A stretch of 64,000 nt of DNA from Spiroplasma sp. NBRC 100390 (GTDB lineage Bacteria > Bacillota_I > Bacilli_A > Mycoplasmatales > Mycoplasmataceae). Positions 21,855 to 33,782 of the stretch are shown piece after piece (position 1 is the first letter of the stretch; each line of letters opens with the position of its first letter). The notes under the pieces are model-generated. The model made no database searches, was not told where the DNA came from, and was given only the letters and a program-made list of their open reading frames with translations. The position numbers and the translations under genes were made by a program. Where the stretch lies: assembly GCF_001886495.1 (NCBI RefSeq), contig NZ_CP018022.1:124001-188000 (forward strand), given 5' to 3'.

Positions 21855-23090
21855 ATGAATAAAAAAGAATTAAAAGATGTAGAAGTTAATGGGAAAAAAG
21901 TTTTAGTTAGGGTTGATTTTAATGTGCCAATGAAAGATGGCCAAGTAACGGATGATAATCGAATTACAGCCGCATTACCAACAATTAAATATTTATTAGA
22001 GCATGATGCAAAAGTTATTTTGTTTTCACATTTAGGAAAAGTAAAAACAACAGATGATTTAAAAAAACGTGATATGGCTCCTGTTGCGAAAGTTTTAGAA
22101 CAAAAATTAGGACAGCCAGTTAAATTTGTTAATGCTTTTGAAGGAAAAGAATTGGAAACAGCAATCAATGAAATGCAAGCACAAGATGTTATTTTATTTC
22201 AAAATACAAGATTTGCTGACATTCTTGATAAAGATGGTCAAATTAATGTTGATGATAATGGCAATGCAAAAGCAAAACGAGAAAGTAAAAATGATGCAGC
22301 ATTAGGAAAATATTGAGCAAGTCTAGGTGATGTTTTTGTTAATGATGCTTTTGGAACAGTACATCGTGCTCACGCTTCAAATGTTGGAATTGCCTTAAAT
22401 ATTAGTGAATCGTGTTTAGGATTTTTAGTTGAAAAAGAAGTAAAGATGTTATCACAAGGAGTTGATAATCCAGTTAGACCATTTGTTGCAATTATTGGTG
22501 GTGCAAAAGTTTCGGATAAAATTGGGGTAATTGAACATTTATTGACAAAAGCAGATAAGATTTTAATTGGTGGAGGAATGGCATATACTTTTTTTGCCGC
22601 ACAAGGTCATAATATCGGGAATTCATTGTTAGAAGCTGATAAAATTGATATTGCAAAAGAATTTTTGGCAAAAGCTAATGGGAAAATTATTTTACCAATT
22701 GATGCTTTAGAAGCGCCAGAATTTGCTGATGTTCCAGCAAAAGTTACTAATGGTGTTGAAATTGACAACGGGTATATGGGCTTAGATATTGGACCAAAAA
22801 CAATTGAATTGTTTAAAAAAGAGTTGGCTGGTGCTAAGACAGTCGCTTGAAATGGACCAATGGGAGTGTTTGAGTTTAATAACTATAGTATTGGGACAAA
22901 GGCGATTTGTGCTGCAATTGCTGAATTAAACGATGCCTTTACTTTAATTGGTGGGGGTGACTCAGCTGCTGCTGCAATTCAATTAGGTTATAAAGACAAA
23001 TTTACTCATATTTCAACTGGTGGTGGAGCAAGTTTAGAATATATGGAAGGTAAACTATTACCGGGAATTGAAGCTGTTCAAAATAAATAA
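21855..23090 (+). CDS. pgk: Phosphoglycerate kinase
   Basis: 411 residues, intact with TGA at 22314 and 22848 as Trp. [19 protein letters not shown] at the N-terminus is the PGK signature; [13 protein letters not shown] and the nucleotide-binding [15 protein letters not shown] and GGGDSAAA follow. It makes ATP from 1,3-bisphosphoglycerate in glycolysis, a main energy source in these wall-less bacteria. The ribosome site is weak (AAAGAAAGCGAGAAAG). A terminator follows, shared with the convergent agmatine deiminase gene. The other glycolytic genes tpiA and gap are also in the window but not linked. Confidence 0.97.
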
Positions 23091-23094
23091 CATA

Positions 23095-23125
23095 AAAAAA
23101 CGACAGTATTGTCGTTTTTTATTTT
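23095..23125. terminator. Terminator between pgk and aguA
   Basis: Stem of 11 nt (A-run plus CGACA with TGTCG plus T-run), loop GTAT at 23106-23109; followed by T-runs on both strands, so it can end both convergent transcripts. Confidence 0.8.
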
Positions 23126-24214
23126 TTAAATTTGTTGTTGTGTAATACAGTGAATGTTTCCACCACCTAATAAAATTTCATAAGCATAAATTGGTTCAAT
23201 CTTATAGTGAGGAAAAGCAGCACCAATAATATCGATTGCTTGCTGATCTGTTGCCAAATTAAAAATTGGTAAAATGATTGCTCCATTTGCAATATAGAAG
23301 TTAACATAACTACCGGCCAAGCGGGTATTTTCTAATCGTGCTTTAACATGTTCTTTGCCAATAATATCACTGGTGTCTTCGTTTGTTGTATACATTGGTG
23401 TTGGAATTGGTAATTTAATTACTTCAATTTTACGACCCTTTGCATCGGTTGTTGCTTCTAGAAATTTAAGGGCAGCACGACTACGTTCATATTGGGGATC
23501 ATTTTGATCATCAGTTCAGGCTAAGAGAACAGTCCCTGGTTTAACAACACATAACATATTGTCAACATGGCCACTTGTTTCATCATTAAAGATTCCATAA
23601 GGTAATCAAATCACTTTTTTAACATTTAAGTATTGTTTTAAAGCTGCCTCAATTTCTAGTTTTGATAAATGTGGATTACGATTAGGATTTAATAAACATT
23701 CTTCAGTAGTATATAAAGTTCCTTCGCCATCAACATGAATACTACCTCCTTCTAAAACAAATGAAGTACGGTAACGATCAATTTTCAAATAAGAAGATAC
23801 TTCAGCGGCAATTTTATCATCATTATCCCATGGATAATATAATCCACCATTTAAGCCACCCCAAGCATTAAAGATTCAATCAACGGCACGAACGTCACCA
23901 TTTTTGTTTTTTAAAAATGTTGGTCCAACATCACGCATTCAGGCATCATCATTTTCAAATACTAAAATCTTAATGGTTGGATCCAATAACTTTGTGGCAA
24001 TTTCTTTTGTTCGTGGAGAAGTAATCATTATAACGGGTTCATATTTATTAATTGTGTTTGCAACTTTTGCATACACAGCTTGTGCAGGTTCGGCATTTTT
24101 TCGTCAATTATCAATTCGTTCCGGGAAAATCATTCAACAACCTTGGTGAGGTTCAAATTCTCCGGGCATATAATATTCATCATCTTGTGGTAATGTTTTT
24201 AGTAATTTATTCAT
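23126..24214 (-). CDS. aguA: Agmatine deiminase
   Basis: 362 residues on the minus strand, near the usual ~365; several TGA are Trp. The N-terminal pattern [18 protein letters not shown], the catalytic-site segment [34 protein letters not shown], and the C-terminal [15 protein letters not shown] with the nucleophilic Cys are all seen. It hydrolyses agmatine to N-carbamoylputrescine and ammonia. AGGAGG precedes the ATG, which lies inside the last codons of the permease gene. Last gene of the ptcA-permease-aguA operon, so its product feeds the carbamoyltransferase encoded first. Confidence 0.93.
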
Positions 24215-25625
24215 GTTGTTGGTTTCCTCCTTTTTTGTGTTTTCATTTGTTATAACTAATTAAGATTTCCCCAATAATAATGACGATAATACTTCCAACA
24301 ATACAAAAGGCAACGTGTTGTCCACCACCATTAAAAGCTCACGTATCATTCTTAACAATAATACTACCAAAAATAAACAAAATAACAGAGAAAATAATAA
24401 TAATGGTTGGGAATAAAACAATAATTCATTGCACTCATAAGGGCCCTTTAATTTTAAACGGTCGTTCAATATTAGGTTTGCTAAGCCGTAATTTAATATA
24501 AGCAGGAAAGATTAAAAAGTAAGGGGCTAAAAACATCAGCGATGAAAAAGCATATAAGGTTCAAAATAAGTTTGCAACATTTGGTGTTGCTGATAGCATT
24601 GCTCCTCCAATTAAAATAACAATCGTTGAAATAATACCCGTAATAATTGATGCTCATAATGGTGTATCATTTTTTAATTTAGATGCAAAGATTGCTGGGA
24701 ATTCACCATCTTCAGCAGCCTCCTTAATTGCTAAGTTTGCGCCAGATGTTCAAGTAATCATTGTTCCAAAGAAAGTAAACAAGATAAAAATAGCAATAAT
24801 CATTGTGACTCATGGGGCCTTAAAAGCGGCACCAATTGATTGAATAATTCCATTTGCTTCATCAAGATGATTAACATCAACAATAATGTTAACAGCTGCT
24901 GTTCCAATCAAATAGCAAATAATGATGATAATTCCACTAATTAAAATACTTTTAGGAATTGTTTTACGAGGATTATCAATTTTATCAGTAGCATTACTTT
25001 GCAACTCAAATCCAGAAAAATTATAAATAATAACCGGAAGAAAGATAACACCTGTTGACCAGGAAGGTAAAAAACCAAATTGAGCATCATTAATTGGAGT
25101 TGAAACAGAATTACCATTTGCCAACCAATAAATTGCTCCTGCAATTAAGGCAATTGTTACAATTAATTTTGCTACTGAAGTTAAGTTCGGAATTCATTTT
25201 AGTTTTTCTAACCTAATAAAATTTAATAAAATTGTAATTCAAGTTAACAATAAGGCAATTGCAATTTGAATTCAAAAGTTTAATGTATTATTAAAAAAGG
25301 CAAACGATAACGTACTTGAGAAAGCTAAGTAAACAGATGGCATTCATAGTCCAACGTTAATTCAATATAATCAGTTTGTTCGTGCAGCTCATTTTCGCCC
25401 AAATGCTTTTTTTACTCAAACATACATTCCACCTTCAGCACCAAAGGTTGAACTTAATTCAGCACTAATAAAACCATAGGGAAGAAAATAAAAGATTGCT
25501 AATAAAAATCAATAAATAATTGATGATCATCCAATTTTAGCAGCAGCAGCAAATGAGTCAAGAACAAAAATGGCGCTAAAAGTAAAAAGGATAATATCAG
25601 TTATTTTTAATTTTTTTGTTTTCAT
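24207..25625 (-). CDS. APC-family permease, probable agmatine/putrescine exchanger
   Basis: 472 residues with about 12 hydrophobic segments and many TGA Trp codons. The opening KITDIILFTFSAIFVLD, followed by KIGWSSIIYWFLLAIFYFLP and AELSSTFGAEGGMYVWVKKA, is typical of APC amino acid/polyamine antiporters; NFSGFELQSNATDKIDNPR is another family landmark. Position between the carbamoyltransferase and agmatine deiminase genes makes an agmatine-for-putrescine exchanger (AguD role) the best guess. It starts 5 nt after ptcA stops, and its last 8 nt overlap aguA. Confidence 0.85.
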
Positions 25626-25630
25626 AAGGA

Positions 25631-26698
25631 TTATTCTTGATGATTAAAAGTATAACGTTGTTTTCATGGGCGTTGGATATCATCTAATCAACTAGTGATG
25701 TCACCAGCATGATAAGCTTTTGTAGCTGTTGTGGCAATATCAAGGCGTGGATAGATAAAATAAACTAATAAGGCAAGCTGAGCTGTCAAACGGTTTTCAG
25801 CTTGTTGGAACACAATTGATTGGTTTCCATCGATAACTTCATCCATAACCTCAATATTTCGTGAAGCTGGCAAACAGTGCATAAATCTTGCTTGTGGTCC
25901 CGCTTTTGCCATTAAGGCATTAGTAATTTGATAAGTTGGTTTAAAGGCTTTTACGCGTTCATTTGCTTCATCTTCTTGGTCAACTCATCATCATAAATCG
26001 GTATAAATAATATTGGCATCTTTAACATAATTTAAGTCTTCGGTGATTGAAACACTGCCACCATTGTTTTCCTTAATGTTTGCTTTGGCAATATCAATTC
26101 ATGCTGCTGGTGATTGGTATTTTTTAGGGGCAATATGGACAAAGTTCATCCCCATTTTTGTAGTAATGTGCATTAACGAACTACAAACATTAGTTCGATC
26201 ACCAATAAAAACAATTTTTAATTTGCTAAAGTCATTATTTAAATATAGTATTGGATCAGTATGTTCAAGGATGGTAAATAAATCACATAAAGCTTGCGTT
26301 GGATGATTGTAATCACTTAAACCATTAAAAACGGGTACATCAGCGTTTTTAGCAATTGCTTCCACTGTTTCATGTTTTCAGGCGCGGATTAAAATTCCAT
26401 CGGTCATGTGTGATAAAACTTTAATTGTATCATAAAGGGACTCTTTTTGACCAAGATGAATTTCGCCGGGTTTTAAATATTGAGCATGCCCCCCTAATAA
26501 TGTCATTGCTGCTTCAAAAGAAACTCTTGTTCTTGTTGAAGGTTCTTCAAAAATCATTGCTAATGTTTTATTTTGTAATAAGGGCGGAATTGCCCCATTA
26601 TAACGCGCAGTTTTTAGTTTTTTCATTAGCGTTAATAAATCTAAGATTTCATTTTTACTAAAATCTTGGGTATCAATAAAATGTCGTAATTGATTCAT
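25631..26698 (-). CDS. ptcA: Putrescine carbamoyltransferase
   Basis: 355 residues, minus strand. Carbamoyl-phosphate site SMxxTRT-type motif seen as EEPSTRTRVSFE; SDYNHPTQALCD binds the second substrate region; FMHCLPASR is the transcarbamoylase HCLP loop. The ornithine-binding SMG loop of ornithine transcarbamoylase is replaced (TDLWWWVDQED), and GMNFVHIAP resembles putrescine enzymes I know, so PTCase is favoured over ArgF; aguA next door supports this. It splits N-carbamoylputrescine into putrescine and carbamoyl phosphate. AAAGGAG precedes ATG, and a good promoter lies 25 nt upstream. The family's usual length is about 340. Confidence 0.88.
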
Positions 26699-26722
26699 TG
26701 TAATTCTCCTTTCTTTGTTTTT

Positions 26723-26751
26723 ATTATATTTTTCTAATAATATTTTACAAA
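26723..26751 (-). promoter_or_regulatory. Promoter for the agmatine operon
   Basis: On the minus strand TTTGTA (26746-26751), 17-nt spacer, TATAAT (26723-26728), 24 nt before ptcA ATG. The 259-nt region up to the divergent Lrp gene presumably holds the regulator's sites; no clear palindrome stands out. Confidence 0.55.
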
Positions 26752-26957
26752 TTAAAATTCCAATTACTTTGTAATTAATTAGGCAAAAAATGGATTTTTT
26801 TTCGGAAATAAGTTAAGATTAAGGCATAAAAAAGGACATCAAAGGATTTTAATCAGTAGCATTAATATTTTAATTATAAAATAATAGTTAAAATAAGGAC
26901 CTATTAGAATGAAATCAGGTTATTTTGTTTTTTTAATTTAAATTGAGAGGTAATAGT

Positions 26958-27425
26958 ATGATTAGATTGGATGAAATAGATCGGGATATTATTGGTCAGT
27001 TACAAAAAGATAGTCGCATTTCAGTGCGTAAAATTAGTAAAACAATTAATATCTCTGAAAAAACAATTCGAATGCGAATTAATAAGTTGATGACGCAAAA
27101 CATTGTTAAACCTGTTTGCATTGTCAACCCAAATGCTTTCGGTTATGTTAATTTTGTTGATATTTTTTTTAAAATTAATCAGGATGTTGATATTAAAGTT
27201 TTACAAGAATGATTACATAATAAAGTTTATGTTTCATATTTATCACGTCATTGGCATGACCAAGATTTTGCAATTCAATGTTGGTTTCAATCAGGAAAAG
27301 AAATGATTAATTTTATTAGTGAATTAGAGAGTTATCCTGGTATTTTAGATGTTAAGTATCATCTAATTAGTGAGATTTTATGAGACTCGTATTCATGAAA
27401 ACCAGAGGATAAAAATTATCGCTAA
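26958..27425 (+). CDS. Lrp/AsnC-family transcriptional regulator
   Basis: 155 residues from ATG 26958 (GAGAGG 8 nt upstream; a TTG 15 nt earlier is less likely). The N-terminal winged-helix opens with LDEIDRDIIGQLQKDSRISV and ISEKTIRMRINKLM, the AsnC helix-turn-helix; the C-terminal half fits the ligand-binding RAM domain, with TGA Trp codons at 27210, 27379 and 27394. Such proteins sense amino acids or related small molecules. It is divergently transcribed from the agmatine operon, 259 nt away, so it is a natural candidate to control that operon. Lrp members are uncommon in Mollicutes. Confidence 0.87.
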
Positions 27426-27527
27426 AAGAACAATTGTTAACATTGTGTAATAATTATGCGAACATTATTTTTTATGATAGAATAAAAATGATTGTTTATA
27501 ATTGTGTAGAATAGAGGAGATAGTTAC

Positions 27528-29915
27528 ATGGCAGTTAGCGATCGTAATATTGTAAAAAAACATGGAAAAATAGCAGATAAAATCATAGCCTTAGATGGAA
27601 CAATGCAAGCATTGTCTGATGAAGCATTAAAAGCAAAAACAGCTGAATTTAAAGAGAGATTAGCGCAGGGTGCAACATTAGATGATATTTTAATTGAGGC
27701 TTTTGCGGTGGCACGAGAAGCAGCACGCCGTATTTTAGGTTTGCATGCTTATCGTGTCCAATTAATTGGAGGAATTGTTCTACATGAGGGTGATGTTGCT
27801 GAAATGAAAACCGGAGAAGGAAAAACCTTAACTGCGTTAATGCCAACATATTTAAATGGTTTAACTGGAAAAGGAGTTCATATTGTTACTGTTAATGAAT
27901 ATTTGTCAAAACGGGATTCAGAGATTAATGGTCAAGTGTTTTCATTTTTAGGTTTAACAGTTGGGTTAAACACTCGTAGTGGAAATAAAGACGAAAAAAG
28001 AGCAGCATATAGTTGTGATATTACTTATACAACTAACGCTGAATTAGGATTTGACTATTTACGTGATAATATGGCTAAAAACTTTAGTGATAAAGTACAA
28101 CACGGGTTAAACTACGCTATTATTGATGAAGCTGATTCAATTTTAATTGATGAATCAAGAACACCATTAATTATTTCGGGAGGTCGCCAAAATCGAATTC
28201 CACAATATCAAGCAGCCGATCATTTTGCAAAATCATTGTCACGAGAAAATGATCTTGAAATTGATTTAGAAACAAAACAAGTTTATTTAACTCCAGAAGG
28301 AATTTTAAAAGCAGAAAAGATTTTCTCAATTAATTCATTATTTGACATTAAAAATACTGAATTATATCATTTAATTTTAAATGCTTTGAAGGCTAATTTT
28401 GTTTTTAAAAACGGAATTGAATATGTTGTTCAAAACAATGAAATTATTCTAATTGACCAGTTTACCGGACGATTAATGCCGGGGCGTGCATATAGTGATG
28501 GTTTACAACAATCATTACAAGCAAAAGAACATGTTGAAATTGAACAAGAAACAGTAACGATGGCAACTATTACTTATCAAAACTTTTTCCGTTTATATAA
28601 TAAATTAAGTGGAATGACCGGAACGGCAAAAACAGAAGAAGAAGAGTTTGTAAAAATTTATAATATGCGAGTAATTCAAATTCCAACTAATCGTCCATTA
28701 ATTCGTCGTGATGAAGCAGACTATATGTTCGCTAATCGTGATGCAAAAATGCAAGCAATGATGAAAGAAATTTTGACTTTGCATGAAAAAGGACAACCAA
28801 TTCTAATTGGGACAACTTCGGTTGAATCATCAGAAATTGTTTCTCATTATTTACGCAATGCTAATTTAAAGTTTGAAATGTTAAATGCTAAGAACCATGA
28901 ACGCGAAGCGGATATTATTGCGCAAGCGGGAGAAAAAAAGGCCATTACCTTAGCAACGAATATGGCAGGACGGGGAACTGACATTAAATTAGGGGAAGGA
29001 GTTACTAACCTTGGCGGTTTAGCTGTTTTTGGGGTTGAAAGAAATGAAGCGCGTCGGATTGATAATCAGTTACGTGGGCGTTCAGGACGACAAGGAGATC
29101 CTGGATTTTCACGTTTCTATGTTGCAATGGATGATGAGTTAATGATGCGTTTTGGTGGTGATCGATTACGTCGCATTTTTGCAAGACTAGGGTCAGATTT
29201 TATTCAATCACGAATGTTAACAAGAGCAATTTCAAATGCGCAAAAAAAAGTTGAAGGGATGAATTTTGATCAACGAAAACATATTTTAGATTATGATAAT
29301 GTTTTAGCGCAACATCGTGAAGCAATGTATGCTCGTCGTGATCAAATTTTAACTGCTTCTGATTTAAAACCAATTATTAAAAAGATGCAATATTCAGCAG
29401 CATATGATTTAACAAAAATGTTTGGAAATGAATCACATGGTGAATGATTTATTCGTTATGATGAGTTAATTAAAGGGGTCAACGATAAAGTTGTTGCAAA
29501 TAATGCATTAGATAAAACAGTAATGGAAAAAATGACCCGCGAAGAAGTTGCAAAATATCTTGCAGAAAAAATGAATGTCTTTTATCAAGCACGGACAGAG
29601 GATGTTCCTGCTGATGTGATGAATCAGATTGAACGGAATGCAATTATTTCTTCTTTTGATGAATATTGAACAAAGCATATTGACCAAGCAAGTAAATTAC
29701 GAAGTGGGATTTATTTACGTAGTTATGCGCAAACTAATCCGCTTCATGCGTATGTTGAAGAAGCAGCAAAATTGTTTGAACATATGCAATTATCAATTGC
29801 TCATGAAGTTGTTATTAAATTAGCAAATGTTGTAATCCGAAAAGTTGAGGATGGGAGCGTTGAACCAATGCAAGATTCTGAACAAGAAGTTCGTGAATTT
29901 AAACAAAAAGGTTAA
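27528..29915 (+). CDS. secA: Preprotein translocase ATPase
   Basis: 795 residues, intact with TGA at 29445 and 29667 as Trp. Walker A in EMKTGEGKTLTALMP, DEAD-like box YAIIDEADSILIDESRTPL, LATNMAGRGTDIKLGEGV and RRIDNQLRGRSGRQGDPG are present. SecA drives unfolded proteins through SecYEG; secE is in this window. The C-terminus ends in a short charged tail and lacks the Cys-rich zinc/SecB-binding motif, as is usual in Mollicutes. GAGGAG precedes the ATG by 8 nt. A hairpin terminator follows within 35 nt. Confidence 0.97.
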
Positions 29916-29921
29916 TTGTCT

Positions 29922-29950
29922 AAACCACTATGCCAAGCTAGTGGTTTTTT
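29922..29950 (+). terminator. Terminator of secA
   Basis: 9-nt perfect stem (29922-29930 with 29939-29947), 8-nt loop TGCCAAGC, then T-run. Confidence 0.85.
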
Positions 29951-29984
29951 CTGTACTATTAAATTAGATAAAAGAGGGATTAAA

Positions 29985-30920
29985 ATGAGTTTCGCGCTAG
30001 AAGTTAAAGAGGAAATTATTAAAAAAGAATTTGACCCAGTTTGTCAAAAAGCTTTTTTATGTGGTTTTGTTAAATATAATATGACATTAAATATTAGCAA
30101 CCATTATTTTAATTTTGAAGTTAGTTCAATTAGTAACGCAATTATTCGTACAATTTATTCTTTTCTTAAAAATTTATATCAAGTTGAAATTGACATTATT
30201 ATTATGCAAACAACAAAATTAAAAAAAAATAAAACGTTTATTTTACGAATTAAAGAACGTGCCGCAGAAATTCTAAAAGACTTAAATATTTTTGATGCTG
30301 ATACCAACCAAAAAATTATTACAATTCCTGCTGATTGAAATGAACGCCAACAGCGTGCTTACATTGCGGGAATTTTTGTGGCGTGTGGTAGTGTTAATTC
30401 ACCCGAAACAAGCAACTATCACTTAGAAGTGCAGTTTATTGATGAGATTTCAGCGCAAACTTTTCGCAGATTATTACACAAATTTCATTTTCCTTTTAAG
30501 ATAGTTACCCGCCACGATAAATATGTCTGCTATCTTAAAAGATCAATTTTAGTTTCTGATTTTCTAAAATTAATTGATGCAATTAATAGTGTTTTAGCAT
30601 TTGAAAATACGCGCATTTCGCGGGACATGGTAAACAGTATTAATCGGTTAAATAACATTGAAATTTCAAACCAGCAAAAAGCAATGAAAGCTGGAGAGGA
30701 ACAAGTTATTATGATTAATTATTTGTTAGAACATAATTTATTTGATGAATTAAATGATAATACAAGAAAAGTTGCGTTTTTACGGATTGCCTATCCGGAT
30801 GCATCATTGCAAGATCTTTCATTATTATTGGAGAGTGAGCATAATTTAGAAATTTCAAAATCAGGCGTTAATCATCTTTTCCGCGAAATTAAGAAAAAAT
30901 ATTACGAAAATCAAAAGTAA
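29985..30920 (+). CDS. whiA: WhiA-family DNA-binding protein
   Basis: 311 residues with TGA at 30336 as Trp. The WhiA pattern is clear: opening SFALEVKEEI, AFLCGFVKYN, the LAGLIDADG-like middle RAYIAGIFVACGSVNSPETSNYHLE, and a C-terminal helix-turn-helix with PDASLQDLSLLLE and ISKSGVNHLFREI. In Firmicutes and Actinobacteria WhiA binds DNA and affects cell division and metabolism; the nuclease residues of the homing endonuclease ancestor are not conserved. AGAGGG lies upstream of ATG 29985. It follows the secA terminator and is followed by a new promoter. Confidence 0.92.
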
Positions 30921-30924
30921 GATA

Positions 30925-30933
30925 TGCTATAAT
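30925..30933 (+). promoter_or_regulatory. Extended -10 element before the APC permease
   Basis: TGCTATAAT (TGn + TATAAT) 69 nt before the permease ATG; no convincing -35. Confidence 0.4.
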
Positions 30934-31001
30934 TTACTTATATTTTTTTATAAGATATGTTTATTAAAGGTTATTTATTTGAAAAAATGGAGGAAAAAAT
31001 T

Positions 31002-32414
31002 ATGGGAAAAACGAAAAAACATGTTAAGTTCTTTGAATTTTTAACTGTTTTTTCAACGGCTGTTGGAATTACAATCGGAATTGGGATTTATTTAAAAAAT
31101 GATACTTCTGAGGGCCACGTTTTATATTTCACCCAAAATCCATATTTAGCAATTGCATTATGAATTTTAGTTGGTATTTTAGGAATTGCGATGATTATGG
31201 TTTTTATTGAAATTGCTTCTATTAATACAAAGAGTGGGAATGGAACATTAGCATCATGAGCCAATGTTTTAATTGGTCGTAAGGTTGGAAGTTTATTTTC
31301 AATTTTTTATATTTTTTTTTATTTTCCAATTTTATTAGGAATTTTCCCAATTTTTAGTATTAACGCAATGTTTGATGCGTTAGAAATTGAGAGTATTACA
31401 AAGGGAACCCAAAACGCAATTGCAATTAGTGTGGGTAGTATTCTTTTAATCTTGTTTTACTTATTAAATATTTTTTTACGAAATGTTGGAAAATGAGTAC
31501 AGACCATTGGAACTTTTGTTAAATTTATTCCACTATTGGTAAGTTTAATTATTGGATTCATTATTCCAATGAATGGAAATGTGTTTGATAGTTTTAAAGA
31601 ATTAAAATTTGGGAATTTCTTTATGGGCCTTTTACCCGTGTTATTTTCTTTTGATGGATTTATTTATGCCGCAGGATTACAAAAAGAAGTTTCTAACAAA
31701 AATGTTGTGCCAAAAGCACTATTTGTTGCAATGGTTTTTATTACAGTTTTTTATTTAATTCAAGTTATTTCGTTATTCTTAGGGACAAACGATGGAAGTG
31801 TTTTTAGTTTATTTAATAATATTATTGGCGGACCAATTGCTCGTGTTTTGACCTGATTTATTGTTATTACCGCACTAATGAGTATTAATGGTTTAACATT
31901 TGTTTCACCAGCATTAGGCCAAACTGTTCAAGATGAACGTCTTGTTTATATTGGCAAAAAAGAATTAAGTTATCACCAAATTGGCTTAATTCAAATGGCA
32001 ATTACGGTTAGTTTTAATTTAATCATTATGGGAACTAGTTTAGGAATTAAAGATGACCCACTTTATTTATTAGATATATCTTCCAATGCAGTTAGTTTTG
32101 TTGCTTTTATTTGCTATATTAGTTTAATTGTTGCTGTATGAGTAAATCGTTATACAAAACGGGTTGAAGTAACGAAAGTAAAAGGAATGTATTATTATGC
32201 TGGCTTTGCTATCTTCTTGTTACTCGTTTCAATTTGTTACATTATTTATAGTTTTGTTGCTTTTAAAAGTAATCATAATACTTTATATAGCTTAGCAATT
32301 ATTATTGGAGGAAGTTTAATTTTATGAGGAATTAATGAATTGTTATTAAACAAAACAACTCCCCCAGTTCCATACCAAATAAAAACCCCAGTGATGAATA
32401 AAATTAATCAATAG
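31002..32414 (+). CDS. APC-family amino acid permease
   Basis: 470 residues from the ATG at 31002, chosen because GGAGG lies 8 nt upstream; earlier in-frame ATGs lack this. About 12 hydrophobic segments, TGA as Trp. The first helix region FLTVFSTAVGITIGIGIYL and NTKSGNGTLASWANVLIGRK fit APC transporters, as does FDGFIYAAGLQKEVSNKN in the middle. Substrate cannot be told. It differs clearly from the permease of the agmatine operon, so the two are not a recent duplication. The last 11 nt overlap the convergent rhodanese-like gene. Confidence 0.82.
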
Positions 32415-32760
32415 GGTTATAAGTTAAGATTTTATCAAGTTCATCGGTCTGGTGAACTTTTTTTCAGCCCCCCATAAGAATGTAAACTTTAAAATTATGT
32501 TTTTTTAATAATTGATATAAATCAAGATGGGAATGGCCAGCACTTGAAATAAAAAGAATTTTTTTATCTTTAATAACTTTTTTTGAATAAATTAGACGAA
32601 ATAAATGATGAGGGATATTAATGCTATTGGTAATATGACTTTCCAATCATTCTTCTTTTGGTCGAACATCGATAATTAACCATTTTTCAGAATTATTAAT
32701 TTTTGGTAATTTCTTAATTGATTTTGTATTATATTTCATTTGAAATGCTGAAAAAAACAT
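32404..32760 (-). CDS. Rhodanese-like domain protein lacking the catalytic cysteine
   Basis: 118 residues, one rhodanese fold: WLIIDVRPKEEWLESHITNS then INIPHHLF, and FKVYILMGGW at the end, all family landmarks. In active sulfurtransferases the loop between reads CxxGxR; here it is SSAGHS with Ser 72 at the Cys position, so sulfur transfer is not expected. Such domains may act in binding or phosphate-type regulation. GAGGTG precedes the ATG. It is alone on the minus strand, with its 3' end overlapping the convergent permease, and is divergent from tpiA. Confidence 0.82.
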
Positions 32761-32871
32761 TTTTTCACCTCTTTGTGATATATTATAACATTAAGAAACT
32801 TATTATTTTACTACGAAATCTGTAAAATTTAAGTATATAATTAAAATGTTATATAGAAACGAGGGAAGAAA

Positions 32872-33609
32872 ATGCGAAAGCCAATTATTATTGGAAATTG
32901 AAAAATGCATAAAACAAGTAGTGAAACAATTGAATTTTTAAATCAAGTTGATCCTGTTTGTGGTAATTTAACAGTAGAAGCGGGAATAGCAGTACCATAT
33001 GTTAATTTAGCTGTTGCACAGCAACATGCAAATAATTTGATTATTGCGGCACAAAACTGTCATTATGAAGATTTTGGGGCTTTTACCGGTGAAATTTCAG
33101 TTGATATGTTAGAAGATCTAAAAATAACACATGTTATTATTGGTCATTCTGAGCGTCGTGAAATGTTTAATGAAACTGATGAGACTGTTAATTTAAAAGC
33201 AAAAAAATTATTAGCAAAGGGGATGGTGCCAGTTATTTGCTGTGGTGAAACATTAGACCAATATGAAAATAATGAAACGCAACAAGTTGTTGAAAATCAA
33301 ATTACAAAAGCATTCCAAGGAATTGATTTGGAAGATGCAAAAACAGTTGTCATTGCTTATGAACCAATTTGAGCAATTGGAACTGGAAAAACAGCAACCG
33401 CTGAAATTGCTCAAAAAGTTTGTGCTATAATTCGTGCTAAAATTGCTGCGCTTTATGATGAAGTGGTAGCAAATGTAATTCGAATTCAATATGGTGGTAG
33501 TGTTAAACCAGATAATATTAAAGAATTATTAGCACAACCCGATATTGATGGTGCTTTAGTTGGCGGTGCTAGTTTAGAACCACAGACTTTTTTAGGATTA
33601 GTAAAATAA
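32872..33609 (+). CDS. tpiA: Triosephosphate isomerase
   Basis: 245 residues, normal length. GNWKMHK (the Trp by TGA), [11 protein letters not shown] with the electrophilic His, and the catalytic glutamate and flexible loop in [14 protein letters not shown] are present. It interconverts dihydroxyacetone phosphate and glyceraldehyde-3-phosphate in glycolysis. GAGGGA lies 8 nt before the ATG. Single gene, divergent from the rhodanese-like gene; a hairpin terminator follows. A loop segment ([10 protein letters not shown]-type) appears as [12 protein letters not shown]. Confidence 0.96.
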
Positions 33610-33667
33610 TTATTAATAAGAAATGATGAATAATTTTTATCATTTTTTAAATATTGTAAATTAAAAT

Positions 33668-33705
33668 AAAAAAGTTATATTTTAAAAATATAACTTTTAT
33701 TTTGA
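33668..33705 (+). terminator. Terminator of tpiA
   Basis: AT-rich stem of about 13 nt (AAAAGTTATATTT with AAATATAACTTTT) ending in T-rich sequence. Confidence 0.65.
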
Positions 33706-33782
33706 AAAAACTAATTAGATCTTAACTATTTTAGCTATAATTTAAATTTACTAAAATTATAGTTTTTTAAAAATAGGAATAA

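Noticed and set aside
32464-32646. Short minus-strand ORF as a separate gene
   Set aside because: It is the middle of the rhodanese-like gene once TGA is Trp and the upstream ATG at 32760 is used.
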